Assembly (NCBI GenBank): GCA_965214525.1
Contig: OZ243959.1
Span: 124,001-188,000 of the forward strand
DNA length: 64,000 nt
Source of the DNA: Qipengyuania_B sp965214525
Lineage (GTDB): Bacteria; Pseudomonadota; Alphaproteobacteria; Sphingomonadales; Sphingomonadaceae
Reading direction: 5' to 3'
This document shows, in pieces, positions 43,157 through 51,690 of the stretch; position 1 is the stretch's first letter; each line of letters begins with the position of its first letter. The translations under genes and the position numbers were made by a program. Below the pieces are notes generated by a model, which was not told the DNA's origin, did not search any database, and saw only the letters and a program-made list of their open reading frames with translations.

Positions 43157-43977
43157 GGTGCTGTCAGTCCGATCGCAACTTGTCTCCGATAGACACAGCG
43201 ATCCCTCTGTGCAAACACTCAGGCCGTGAGAGACTGCCATTCGGCGAGGGCTGCCGAGCGACGGGTCCTGTAGGTCTGTCGGTCGACAAGGTGGCGTTCG
43301 GAGTTGAAGTGGTTGTGCAAAGAGGCGTGTATCGAGGCGAACTTCTGTAGCGACTTCATCTGTCGAAATCGCAGCATCGCCCGCTCCCGTCTTCGCAGCG
43401 GAAGGTGGCTGTTTTCAGCTCGATTGTTCAACCAGCGGCCGGTCTGCTGCTTCTGCGCATTGCCGAGTTTATCCATCGCCGCCCTGTAGGAGCGCAGCCC
43501 GTCAGTGGTGATCGTTTCTGGTGAGCCGTGGCGCTTCAGCGCCTTCTTCATGAATTTCAGAGCGGCCGGCTTGTCTCTGGTTTTCCTGACAAAGCTTTCG
43601 AGGATCTCGCCCTCCTGATCGACAGCGCGCCACAGGTACACCATCTCGCCATTGAGCTTCACGTACATCTCGTCGAGATGCCAGCGCCAGTGCCGGAAGC
43701 TCCTCATCCTGCTCACCCGCTGGCGGCGGATGTCGGCTGCGAACAGAGGGCCAAACCTGTTCCACCAAAGCCGTACCGTTTCGTGACAAAGGTCGATGCC
43801 GCGCTCGAACAGCAGGTCTTCCACGTTGCGCAACGACAGCGGGTACCGGACGTACAGCATCAACACCATGCGAATGAGTTCGGGTGAGGAATGGAAATAC
43901 CGGAACGGATTTGCAGGCTTGCTCATCGCCGGCAGCTAGCAGCACGCGTTCATTCCAGCCATCGCTTTGACAGGGCC
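43157..43977 (-). mobile_element. Intact IS6-family insertion sequence
   Basis: The element of about 820 bases has a left end GGTGCTGTCAGTCCGATCG and a right end that, read inward, is GGCCCTGTCAAAGCGATGG. The shared CTGTCA and CGAT blocks form imperfect terminal repeats. It encloses one complete transposase gene. I could not find matching 8-bp target duplications by eye. Relics of the same family lie at 7605, 9357 and 29070, so this copy may be their relative with full activity. Confidence 0.75.
43219..43926 (-). CDS. IS6-family transposase, full length
   Basis: The 235-residue protein has the IS6 layout: N-terminal LSLRNVEDLLFERGIDLCHETV helix-turn-helix region, then the DDE catalytic core with Asp in WHLDEMYVKLNGE, Asp in TITTDGLRSY and Glu in NNRAENSHLPLRRRE. 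The length and all three residues are complete, so it may be active in replicative (cointegrate) transposition. It is the only intact transposase gene in the window. Confidence 0.93.
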   Translation of the reverse strand: MSKPANPFRYFHSSPELIRMVLMLYVRYPLSLRNVEDLLFERGIDLCHETVRLWWNRFGPLFAADIRRQRVSRMRSFRHWRWHLDEMYVKLNGEMVYLWRAVDQEGEILESFVRKTRDKPAALKFMKKALKRHGSPETITTDGLRSYRAAMDKLGNAQKQQTGRWLNNRAENSHLPLRRRERAMLRFRQMKSLQKFASIHASLHNHFNSERHLVDRQTYRTRRSAALAEWQSLTA

Positions 43978-44200
43978 TTCGTTCGCGATGTCAGCCCTAG
44001 CTGCCGGTAAGTCGGGCCAAGCCATCGCTGCAAAAATGATTTTATCATCGTCCTATCCTGGCACAATAATTCGTGCTAATTCGCTTAAGCCATCCACCAA
44101 TGGCGGGCCAGCGTGAGCACAAGACCCCCTCGCGCTGGCCTCCGCTCTCTGAATTCGTTTCGGTGCTGACGGCGCTGAGTTTCGCCACAGCTAAGATCGA

Positions 44201-44962
44201 TTGGCGTTGGTCTCTGTTGGCTGCGGCTTTATACCTCTGAATGGTAACAATCAGGGTAGCACGTCAACGGCTTTGCTGCGCGATGCGGGCTGGCGGGTCA
44301 ATCGCAAGCGGGTCGAGCGTATCTCGCGCAAGGAGGGGCTGAAAGTGCCGCAGAAACAGCCGAAGCGTGGACGGCTATGGTTGAACGATGGCTCGTGTAT
44401 CCGGCTCCGTCCGGAATATCCGGGGCATGTATGGGCATACGACTTCGTCGAAGGGCGCACACATGATGGGAGGAAGTTTCGCATCCTGACGATCATCGAC
44501 GAGGCAAGCCGGGAATGTCTGGCGCTCGTCGTTGCCCGCAAGCTCAAGCACCAGGATGTTCTGGCGGCGCTGGTCGATCTGTTCGTGTCGCGCGGACCGC
44601 CAGCCCATATACGGTCCGATAATGGTCCGGAGTTTATCGCTACTGCCGTGCAGGAGTGGCTCGCCCGGATCGGCGTCAAGGCGCTCTACATCGCGCCGGG
44701 ATCGCCTTGGGAGAATGGCTACAACGAGAGCTTCAACGGCTCATTGCGCGACGAGCTGCTCAATGGCGAGATCTTCTACAGCCTTGCCGAAGCCAAGGTG
44801 CTGATCGAGGCCTGGCACCGCCACTACAACACCGTGCGCCCGCACAGCAGCCTCGGCTACCGCCCACCGGCGCCCGAAACGGCGATGCCGCCACTGCCGC
44901 CGTCCGGTTCCGCTTCGCTCCACCTACCGTCGGCAGTGGCGCCAGAGGTGACAATGCACTGA
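44201..44962 (+). pseudogene. IS3-family transposase OrfB, 5' truncated
   Basis: From about 44255 the frame matches OrfB of IS407-group IS3 elements: LLRDAGWRVNRKRVERI, PGHVWAYDFVEGRTHDGRKF, the integrase-core RSDNGPEFIATAV and PGSPWENGYNESFNG with the last catalytic Glu, and RPHSSLGYRPPAPET. OrfA and the OrfB N-terminus are missing, and the first 18 residues of the open frame are unrelated. The element end, TGACAATCAAACCGGACCAC, follows the stop at 44960. Without OrfA it should not move by itself. Confidence 0.88.
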
Positions 44963-45156
44963 CAATCAAACCGGACCACTCGGTGGGGGCCGATCATTCT
45001 TGTCTACATTGCTTCCCCTCAAGCCCGATTTGGGCTAGGAAAACCGCGTGAAACCAAACCTTTTGCCGTTGTTAAACGGTCAGGGCATTGGTGGAGCAGA
45101 CCATGCACATATGGGGAACAACTTCGTGCACACCGTACGCAGCCTAAGCTGCATTT

Positions 45157-46401
45157 ATGGAAGAAAAGCACGAGAAAACAGATACATCGCTTCTGCACCA
45201 ATGCGGGCAATCGGGTGGTAGCCAAGGCACAGCCGTAGCCCGCCGGAGGCCATCGCACAGGCTCAAACTGACTGGCCATGTTGCGCGTCGGAAATCACTC
45301 CCGCTTGGCATCACATGGGACACTGAGCTTCCCGGCTTTGGACTTCGAAAGCGCAAGTCAGGACATCTCACCTGGATAGTGAAGCACAGGCCGCGAGGCG
45401 TTCAGCGAATGGTGACGCTGGGAAGCGCGGGAGTGGCGGCAGGTGCGCTTAGCGCTCCCGCCGCGCGCGCCGAGGCGCGCAGATTGCTCATCAAGGCGGC
45501 GCTTGCCGATTTGCCGACCGCGCCCGAGCGGAAAAAGGTGCCGCTGTTCGCGGACTATGCCGAAGAGTTCTGGCTCGACTATTCGCCGCACTGGAAACCT
45601 TCGACCCGTCGCTCATCGCGCTATCGGATCGACAAGCAGTTAATTCCACGTTTCGGGAAATTGGCGATCGATATGATTGCGCGTGCCGACATCAACCGCT
45701 GGCGTGACAGTATGGCTGACAGGGGAGGGAGCTTCAATCGCTCCATCCCGATCATGTCGGTGATGATGCAATATGCCGAGAAGCTTGGCTACCGAGTGAA
45801 GGGCAGCAATCCGTGTCGCGGCGTCTCGCGCTTCAAGCGTGACCTACCGGAGCGCTATCTGTCCGCCGACGAGTATAAGAGGCTGGGCCATGTGCTGGCC
45901 GACCACGATGGCGCGAACCCGTTCGTGGTCCCGGCTTTGCTCATGCTGATCTACACAGGCGCGCGCGTCTCCGAAATTGCCACCCTTTGCTGGCGTTATG
46001 TTCAGGTGCCGCGCCTTGCTTTGCCTGATAGCAAGAGCGGACCGAAGACGATCTATCTCAACCCGCAGGCAATCGCAGTTTTGGACGACCTGGAACGGCG
46101 CGGCGACACCGATCTCGTTTTTCCCGCAATGCATTGCGAGAAGCCGATCAATCTCGGCCAGCACTGGGCCAAGATCAGGCGCAAGGCGGCATTGCCCGAT
46201 GTGCGGCTTCACGATCTACGCCATAGCTTTGCATCGGTCGCCATCGCACAGGGTATTCCCTTGGCAACGATTGGCAAGCTGTTAGGGCACGCGCTTCCGG
46301 AGACCACAGCGCGCTACGCACACCTTGCCGACGAGGTGATTTCCGAAAGCGCTGACCGGATTTGCTCCGGTCTCGCATCGGCAATGGGATTTGCTGCATG
46401 A
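45157..46401 (+). CDS. Tyrosine recombinase/integrase (first of a coupled pair)
   Basis: The 414-residue protein has an arm-binding/core N-terminal part (about 35-230) and a complete catalytic domain: Arg270 in TGARVSE, His352-x2-Arg355 in LHDLRHSF, His378 in LLGHALPE and nucleophile Tyr387 in ARYAHL. It cuts and rejoins DNA at attachment sites, usually for phage or island integration. It ends in ATGA shared with a second recombinase gene. No tRNA gene or phage structural gene is nearby. The first 35 residues are poorly conserved and the start could be later. Confidence 0.9.
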   Translation: MEEKHEKTDTSLLHQCGQSGGSQGTAVARRRPSHRLKLTGHVARRKSLPLGITWDTELPGFGLRKRKSGHLTWIVKHRPRGVQRMVTLGSAGVAAGALSAPAARAEARRLLIKAALADLPTAPERKKVPLFADYAEEFWLDYSPHWKPSTRRSSRYRIDKQLIPRFGKLAIDMIARADINRWRDSMADRGGSFNRSIPIMSVMMQYAEKLGYRVKGSNPCRGVSRFKRDLPERYLSADEYKRLGHVLADHDGANPFVVPALLMLIYTGARVSEIATLCWRYVQVPRLALPDSKSGPKTIYLNPQAIAVLDDLERRGDTDLVFPAMHCEKPINLGQHWAKIRRKAALPDVRLHDLRHSFASVAIAQGIPLATIGKLLGHALPETTARYAHLADEVISESADRICSGLASAMGFAA

Positions 46402-47561
46402 CCAGCTACGATCTCAAGCGCATCCTTGCCGAAGAACTTGCACGCGTCATTCCGGGCGAGGCTGGAAAGCGCCGCTCGAAATTCGACGATGTGCTTCCCG
46501 GCTTTGGCGAGCGCATCCATCCATCGGGCCGCAAGAGCTACGTTCTACAACGCACGATGGGCGGAAAGCAGCGGCACATCACTATTGGCGATGCAGCCAT
46601 ATTGAGCGAGCGGATTGCCAAGGATGTCGCGCGCCGCCTTATCCTTCGTATCGAGTTGGGCCAAAATCCCGCCGACACAAAACAGCGCGGCAGAAAGATA
46701 CCGACCTATGCCGCTTTTCTCCAATCGTATTGGGAGCTGGCTGCGCCGACTTGGAAACCATCGACTCGCGAGATACATGATATTTACCGCCGAACGCATC
46801 TGGACCATGCTTTCGCCGGGAAGTTCCTTGACGAGATCAGCCATGCCGATGCGGTCCGCTGGCATGCTGGGCTGACGCGCTCGGCAGGGCCGGGCGCAGC
46901 AAATCGCGCGATGGAAATTGTGAAGGCCATGTTCGGGAAAGCGGAAGCGTGGGGCTATCTGCCAGAACACTCCAATCCGTTCCGAGGCGTGAAGCGGAAC
47001 AAGGGTCGAAAGATCGAGCGGTTCTTGAGCGGCGATGAAATGGCGCGGCTCGGAGATGCCCTCGCGCGCCGTCGCGCGGACAGACCTAACGAGGTTGCGG
47101 TGATAACGCTGCTTGCACTTACAGGTTGCCGCCGAAGCGAAATACTCAACCTGACTTGGGGCGAGGTTCAGGGGCGCAAGCTGAAACTGACAGACTCCAA
47201 GACCGGACCGCGCATTGTTTGGCTAGGTCCCGAAGCGAGGGCGGTTCTTGCTGGATTCCCGCGCGGCAAGAGGGACGAGCGCGTATTCGAGTTCGATATG
47301 CAGCCCGTTTCGGCGCTCGATGGATTCTGGCGCAAATCGAGAAGCGAAGTTGGTATAGAGGATGTCAGGCTGCATGACCTCCGGCACAACTATGCCAGCC
47401 TCGCTGCACGGTCGTCTGAGACGCTTCCGATGATCGGTAGCCTTCTAGGCCACAGCGAGATTGGAACGACTGCACGCTACGCGCACTTTGATGACGTCAA
47501 TATCATCAATGCGGCGAACACCGTTGGCGGCGAGATCGAAGGGCAGCTTTTGACAAACTGA
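46398..47561 (+). CDS. Tyrosine recombinase/integrase (second of a coupled pair)
   Basis: The 387-residue protein starts at ATG 46398, overlapping the first recombinase stop. Its catalytic set is also complete: Arg245 in TGCRRSE, His326-x2-Arg329 in LHDLRHNY, His352 in LLGHSEIG and Tyr361 in ARYAHFDD. It resembles its partner in layout (KPSTREIHDIYR versus KPSTRRSSRYRI) but is clearly diverged, so the pair is old and not a recent duplication. Coupled recombinases suggest they work together, as in multi-recombinase mobile modules (inference). Confidence 0.9.
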   Translation: MTSYDLKRILAEELARVIPGEAGKRRSKFDDVLPGFGERIHPSGRKSYVLQRTMGGKQRHITIGDAAILSERIAKDVARRLILRIELGQNPADTKQRGRKIPTYAAFLQSYWELAAPTWKPSTREIHDIYRRTHLDHAFAGKFLDEISHADAVRWHAGLTRSAGPGAANRAMEIVKAMFGKAEAWGYLPEHSNPFRGVKRNKGRKIERFLSGDEMARLGDALARRRADRPNEVAVITLLALTGCRRSEILNLTWGEVQGRKLKLTDSKTGPRIVWLGPEARAVLAGFPRGKRDERVFEFDMQPVSALDGFWRKSRSEVGIEDVRLHDLRHNYASLAARSSETLPMIGSLLGHSEIGTTARYAHFDDVNIINAANTVGGEIEGQLLTN

Positions 47562-47719
47562 GCAACAGCTAAGAGGCCGATGATTTGATAGGTTAGCCAC
47601 GATGAGCCCTTGGTCGTAGTTTCTAGAGTCCGGACCTATAAATGGGATTCACAACGGCGCTAATTTTTGAATCATCTACCTCCAGCGAGGAGGCTTTTTG
47701 GGACGTCGGTTTTCTTTTG

Positions 47720-48305
47720 GTTTTCGGATGAGCAATGGACTCGGATCGAGCCGCTGTTACCGCACGATAGCCGCGGGTTGATGACCGCCGGGTGCTCTTC
47801 GGGATTGTCCACGCGCTGAAGAGTGGCGGTCGCTGGAGCGATTGTCCGGAACACGCCTACGGGCCGAAGAAGAACGCCACAGGGGCGGTGATCGGCAAGT
47901 GCTACAAACGCCATCGGGCAACCGAGTTCCTCGACTTCCTCAAGCAGATCGATGCCGCGATGCCCGAGGGGCCCGATGTGCACCTGGTGATGGACAATTA
48001 CGCCACCCCCAAGACGCCTGAAATCAAGGCATGGCTGGCGCGTCGTCCCCATTGGCACATTCATTTCACACCGACGTCGGCGTCATGGATCAATCAGGTC
48101 GAGCGCTGGTTTGCCGAGTTGACGCGCAAGCAACTGCAACGCGGCATCCATCGATCCACCGCACAACTTTAAGCCGACATCCTCGCTTTTATCGAGGAGC
48201 ACAACAAAAACCCGACGCCATATCGATGGACCAAGTCCGCCGATGAAATCCTCGCCTCGGTCAAGCGCTTCTGCCAAAAAACAACGAGCCGAACTTCGGA
48301 TTAAG
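47720..48305 (+). pseudogene. Chimeric IS5/IS630 transposase remnant
   Basis: The left part (about 47720-47870) encodes the start of an IS5-family OrfA, with EQWTRIEPLLPHDSRG and FGIVHALKSGGRWSDCPEHAYGP, with a frame change between them. From about 47872 it continues in frame as the C-terminal half of an IS630-family transposase: TEFLDFLKQIDAAMPEG, VHLVMDNYATPKTP, HFTPTSASWINQVERWF. A TAA at 48170-48172 replaces a codon in QL-ADILAFIEEHNKNPTP, after which homology continues to about 48305. It is a fused, dead remnant. Confidence 0.82.
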
Positions 48306-48517
48306 ATGACTAGCGAACGGCAGCATCAGGGATAGCGCGATCATCGTCGCCAGCGGTTGCGAAGTGGCCGCCATTCTTCGGAGAGCATAGACGGTCGACC
48401 GCCCTTGAAAGGCGGGTATACGGGCGATCCGCCAGCAATGGGGCGCTGTAAGCTACCGTGGATGCCACAGCACCGCGCGGGACGGTCCGGCGCACAGTCC
48501 CTGCGGCTCAGCGTCCA

Positions 48518-50173
48518 TCAGGTGGCGTTGGTGAAGCGACGCATGAGGTTATGGGTGATCTTGTCGACGAACGGATCCTTGCCCGAAAGGCCGTAAATCC
48601 ATTCCATGCACCCGGTGGTGAACACCTGCCCCTTGCCCTTGGGCATCGTCCCCATCACGCAATGTCCGCGCAGGACTTTGCCGATGGTTTCCTCGGTCGC
48701 CTCACCATACAGGGTTTCGGCCAGTGCGGCATAGTTCCCGCCAAGCAGCAACGCCTCGCGCGGATAGGCACGATCGAGGCGTTCGTAACTGGCTGGAGCC
48801 ATAGCGATGATCTCGAATGTCTTTGGGGTGCCGTCCTCACCGGTCGGATAAGGCTGCCCACCCTCGAAATCGAACAGGCAACCATCGGTTTCCCAACCAA
48901 CAACGCGATCTTCGACACCCAACGTGTCGCCATACTCCAGGTCCGCCCCTTCGAGGGCCCAGTGGTCCGGTCGGTAGACGATGTAGCCGCCGATGCCGCG
49001 ACTGGTGGCGAAGCCGGTGTTTGCGAAACCGCCACGGGTGAAGCTGACGCCGGTCATCTCGTTTTCCGGCCGACCGGTAATCGGATGCGACCATAGTCCG
49101 GTCGTGAGCTTTTGCCGTTCGGTACCGTAAACGGGATCTTTTTGGGCATTGGCCTTGTAACCGACCATGCGTGTGCCGTCCTGTTCCCACCGTATCTGCC
49201 AGATCGATACGTTGCCGGAAAAGAAGATCGCGTTGCCACCGGCTTCGACGAAGGATTCCACCGCGTCGCGTTCGTCCCAGGTCCAGTATTCGTCATGACC
49301 GACGGACATATAAAGATCGTAGTCGTCCAACAGGTGAGGATCGGTGTCGAGATCGTATTTGGTGCAATAGTCGAGTTCGTAATCGTTGGTTTCGCACCAT
49401 TTTACGAAATGATGCTCCCACTTATTCATGAAGCCCGCTGCGAAGTCCCAGCGGTTGAACCCTTCTTCGAAAATGTACCGCGCTCCCTCGTAAAAGGGAC
49501 GCTCGTTCATTCTGCGGTGGCGCTTATTCGGAAAGCGCGGCGAATCTGGGTGGCCCGCTATAAGGCCGGGACCAAAGGGACGCTGGGTGGAAACCCAATT
49601 AGCTTTCGATCCGGCAAGTGGTCGTTGCTCGGGTCCGCCACCAGGGACGGTTTCATAATTGCTGTATAGGCTCTGTCCGCCCCAATAATTATAGGCGTGC
49701 AGCGTGTTTGTAGTTACGACCAGCATAATCTTCGCGTCGCGCCCGTACGCCGATGGGCGGACTACGAGCATATGCTCGTTCTCAATGCCGTCCGCCGATA
49801 TGATCAGTCGGTAATATCCTGTTTTCCAGTCGCCGACTTTGATGCGAAGAGTTTCGGGCCAATTGCATCCTTCCGTCGAAGCATTTTCAGGAATCGGTTG
49901 CAGCGAAACGGGGATGTCTTTGCGTTCCCAGACCGTCAACGGCTCCAGACCGGCGCGTTCGAGCCGCAGGCTCGCGACGGGGCTGCTGGCGGAGACATGG
50001 ACCGACACGTCATCGCCGGGTTTTGCACTGAGCTTGTCGGTATACACCCATGCGACCTTGGTTCCGTTCGTCTGCGCGAATGCAGGGTCGATCGCAGTGG
50101 CGTATCGCAGGGCGGCAATGCCGAATGTGCCAGCAGCGGCTGCTTCTAAAAATTCGCGACGTGAGGTATCCAC
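48518..50173 (-). CDS. N,N-dimethylformamidase beta-subunit-like protein with Tat-type signal
   Basis: The 551-residue protein starts at GTG 50173 after AGGAGAG. It opens with the twin-arginine-like signal DTSRREFLEAAAAGTFGIAA, so it is probably exported folded. The body matches the large-subunit C-terminal domain of N,N-dimethylformamidase: YNYWGGQSLYSNYE, YMSVGHDEYWTWDERDAVE, GGNAIFFSGNVSIWQIRW and FTTGCMEWIYGL. That family hydrolyses small amides with a mononuclear iron. The small subunit is absent. A promoter with an operator shared with the acylase cluster lies just upstream. Confidence 0.85.
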   Translation of the reverse strand: MDTSRREFLEAAAAGTFGIAALRYATAIDPAFAQTNGTKVAWVYTDKLSAKPGDDVSVHVSASSPVASLRLERAGLEPLTVWERKDIPVSLQPIPENASTEGCNWPETLRIKVGDWKTGYYRLIISADGIENEHMLVVRPSAYGRDAKIMLVVTTNTLHAYNYWGGQSLYSNYETVPGGGPEQRPLAGSKANWVSTQRPFGPGLIAGHPDSPRFPNKRHRRMNERPFYEGARYIFEEGFNRWDFAAGFMNKWEHHFVKWCETNDYELDYCTKYDLDTDPHLLDDYDLYMSVGHDEYWTWDERDAVESFVEAGGNAIFFSGNVSIWQIRWEQDGTRMVGYKANAQKDPVYGTERQKLTTGLWSHPITGRPENEMTGVSFTRGGFANTGFATSRGIGGYIVYRPDHWALEGADLEYGDTLGVEDRVVGWETDGCLFDFEGGQPYPTGEDGTPKTFEIIAMAPASYERLDRAYPREALLLGGNYAALAETLYGEATEETIGKVLRGHCVMGTMPKGKGQVFTTGCMEWIYGLSGKDPFVDKITHNLMRRFTNAT

Positions 50174-50202
50174 CGAAACGCTCTCCTGTATCTGGTTCTT
50201 AA

Positions 50203-50244
50203 TGACCGTCAGTCAGTATAACCCCACTTTTTTCATTCTGGCAA
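50203..50244 (-). promoter_or_regulatory. Promoter and operator A for the dimethylformamidase-like gene
   Basis: On the minus strand TTGCCA (50239-50244) and TTATAC (50216-50221) are separated by exactly 17 bases, a good sigma-70-type promoter. Starting inside the -10 box is CTGACTGACGGTCATTA, an instance of CTGAC-N5-GTCATTA with the palindromic core TGAC-N5-GTCA. The same element occurs at 51570-51589 and 55624-55640. A repressor bound here would block transcription. Confidence 0.75.
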
Positions 50245-50293
50245 TGGCACAAATGCGGTTTTCTGCCATCAGTGACGAAGCAAGAGAAGGCCG

Positions 50294-51559
50294 TCAGTAA
50301 CGCAGCGTACGATCGGCGAAATACATTACGATCGCCATCGTAGCGCACAGGGCCGGCACTAGCAGAAGGGCACCGGGACCGACTTCGTCGGAAACTATCC
50401 CGCTCAGCACGAATGGGCCGAGCCCTCCGCCGACCATTGTCGCGATACCATTGTAAAGCCCTACATCTGCCGCCACCGTTTCGTTTCCGACAACCCGTTG
50501 CAGTAACGCGAACTCGCTTGCCGGATAGGCCGCTGTAAAAAACACGGCGAGCGAATATAGCGCTAATGTCACTGTGACATCCTCTGCCGTCAGAGCGAAG
50601 AACAGGCACACTGCGGCGAGTGTGTATCCGCCGGCGGCGAGTGCGGCGCGGCGGCCGAACCGGTCCCCTAGAACTGCCCAAAGGGCCACGCCGAGCAAGG
50701 CGATCGCGTAGGGCAACGACACCATGTAGCTCAACGCCCCGTAATCGACGCCGCGCGTCGTCGTAAGATAGGTCGGCAACCAGGAGACGAAACCCAACGC
50801 GACGATATTGTTCAAAATGCCACCGATCAGCAGGATGTTAAAGTTCCTGTCTCCGCACAGGCGACGCAGGCGGTTCGGTGTAGCTACAGGAACAGGCGCT
50901 GGGCCCTCATCAATCTTATCGACCGCTTCGGCATAGGTTGGATAGCGGGGGTGCGTCGCCGGGCTGTCGAACACACCAATGCGGACTAGCGGCAGCGCTA
51001 CTGCTAGACCTGCTATCGCCAACCCCAGGAAGCCTGCTTGCCAGCCGAGCCACTGCATCAGCGGGACGAGCATGATCGGCGAGATAAGAACGGCAAGATA
51101 CAGTCCTGCTATCCATATGCCATTCGCACGGCTGCGTTCCCCGGGCGCAAACCAAGACTTGGTAAGCGCGTTCATCACCGGAAAATGAACGCCTTCGCTC
51201 AAACCCAACAGAACGCGAGAGGCTGCGAGCACCAGAAAAAACTGTGCGAATATGGCGCCGAGCGCGGTGAATAGCGACCATAGAACGACGATTACGGTCA
51301 GGCTGACACGCGGCCCCACCCGTCCGGCCAGCGGGCTTAACAGGATGTTCGCGAGGCCGTATCCGACATAGAACAGCGAGAACAGCAGCTCGCCTCGCGA
51401 CGCGGTTTCTTGCGCGCTCCAACCGAATTCCTTCGCCATCAATGGCAAAGCCAGCGAGATGTTCAACCGGTCCAGGTAGGCAACAAACAAGGTGATCATG
51501 AGGATCAGCGGCAGACGCCAACGCCGGTCCGTTAAGCTCACTTTATGTCGTGTTGTCAC
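50294..51559 (-). CDS. MFS transporter, anion:cation symporter-like
   Basis: The 421-residue protein has twelve predicted hydrophobic segments with ACS-family features: YLDRLNISLALPLMAKEFG in helix one, LSPLAGRVGPRVSL after helix two, SRVLLGLSEGVHFPVMNAL in helix four, and a second-half loop LGDRFGRRAAL. These usually carry organic acids or small amphiphiles. It starts at GTG 51559 with AAGGGGG upstream. Operator B lies between it and the divergent acylase gene, so transporter and acylase are probably controlled together. Confidence 0.88.
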   Translation of the reverse strand: MTTRHKVSLTDRRWRLPLILMITLFVAYLDRLNISLALPLMAKEFGWSAQETASRGELLFSLFYVGYGLANILLSPLAGRVGPRVSLTVIVVLWSLFTALGAIFAQFFLVLAASRVLLGLSEGVHFPVMNALTKSWFAPGERSRANGIWIAGLYLAVLISPIMLVPLMQWLGWQAGFLGLAIAGLAVALPLVRIGVFDSPATHPRYPTYAEAVDKIDEGPAPVPVATPNRLRRLCGDRNFNILLIGGILNNIVALGFVSWLPTYLTTTRGVDYGALSYMVSLPYAIALLGVALWAVLGDRFGRRAALAAGGYTLAAVCLFFALTAEDVTVTLALYSLAVFFTAAYPASEFALLQRVVGNETVAADVGLYNGIATMVGGGLGPFVLSGIVSDEVGPGALLLVPALCATMAIVMYFADRTLRY

Positions 51560-51569
51560 GCTGCCCCCT

Positions 51570-51589
51570 TGACTGACCAGCGGTCATTA
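51570..51589. promoter_or_regulatory. Operator B between MFS transporter and acylase
   Basis: TGACTGACCAGCGGTCATTA contains CTGAC-N5-GTCATTA, the same element as operators A and C. It lies 11 bases upstream of the transporter start and within the 131-base divergent region shared with the acylase gene. A second palindrome, GTTGCGCAAC, is at 51615-51624. Confidence 0.7.
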
Positions 51590-51690
51590 GGGCAAGTTGG
51601 CACGATGAGGGAAGGTTGCGCAACAATTACTTTACATTCTTCCTCATCGCAGCCGGTTCGTAAGTCGCAATCGGCGCATTGCAAATTCGC

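Noticed and set aside
42911..43240. A minus-strand open frame of 109 codons left of the IS6-family copy
   Set aside because: It crosses the element end and has no recognisable domain or ribosome site.
44106..44140. An 8-bp inverted repeat, GGCCAGCG/CGCTGGCC, as a terminator
   Set aside because: The loop is about 20 bases long and no T run follows; it lies in IS-derived sequence.
45001..45156. A tRNA or attachment site beside the recombinase pair
   Set aside because: I looked for a cloverleaf or a 3' tRNA fragment and found only a short 5-bp hairpin (AGCCC/GGGCT); the evidence is too weak.
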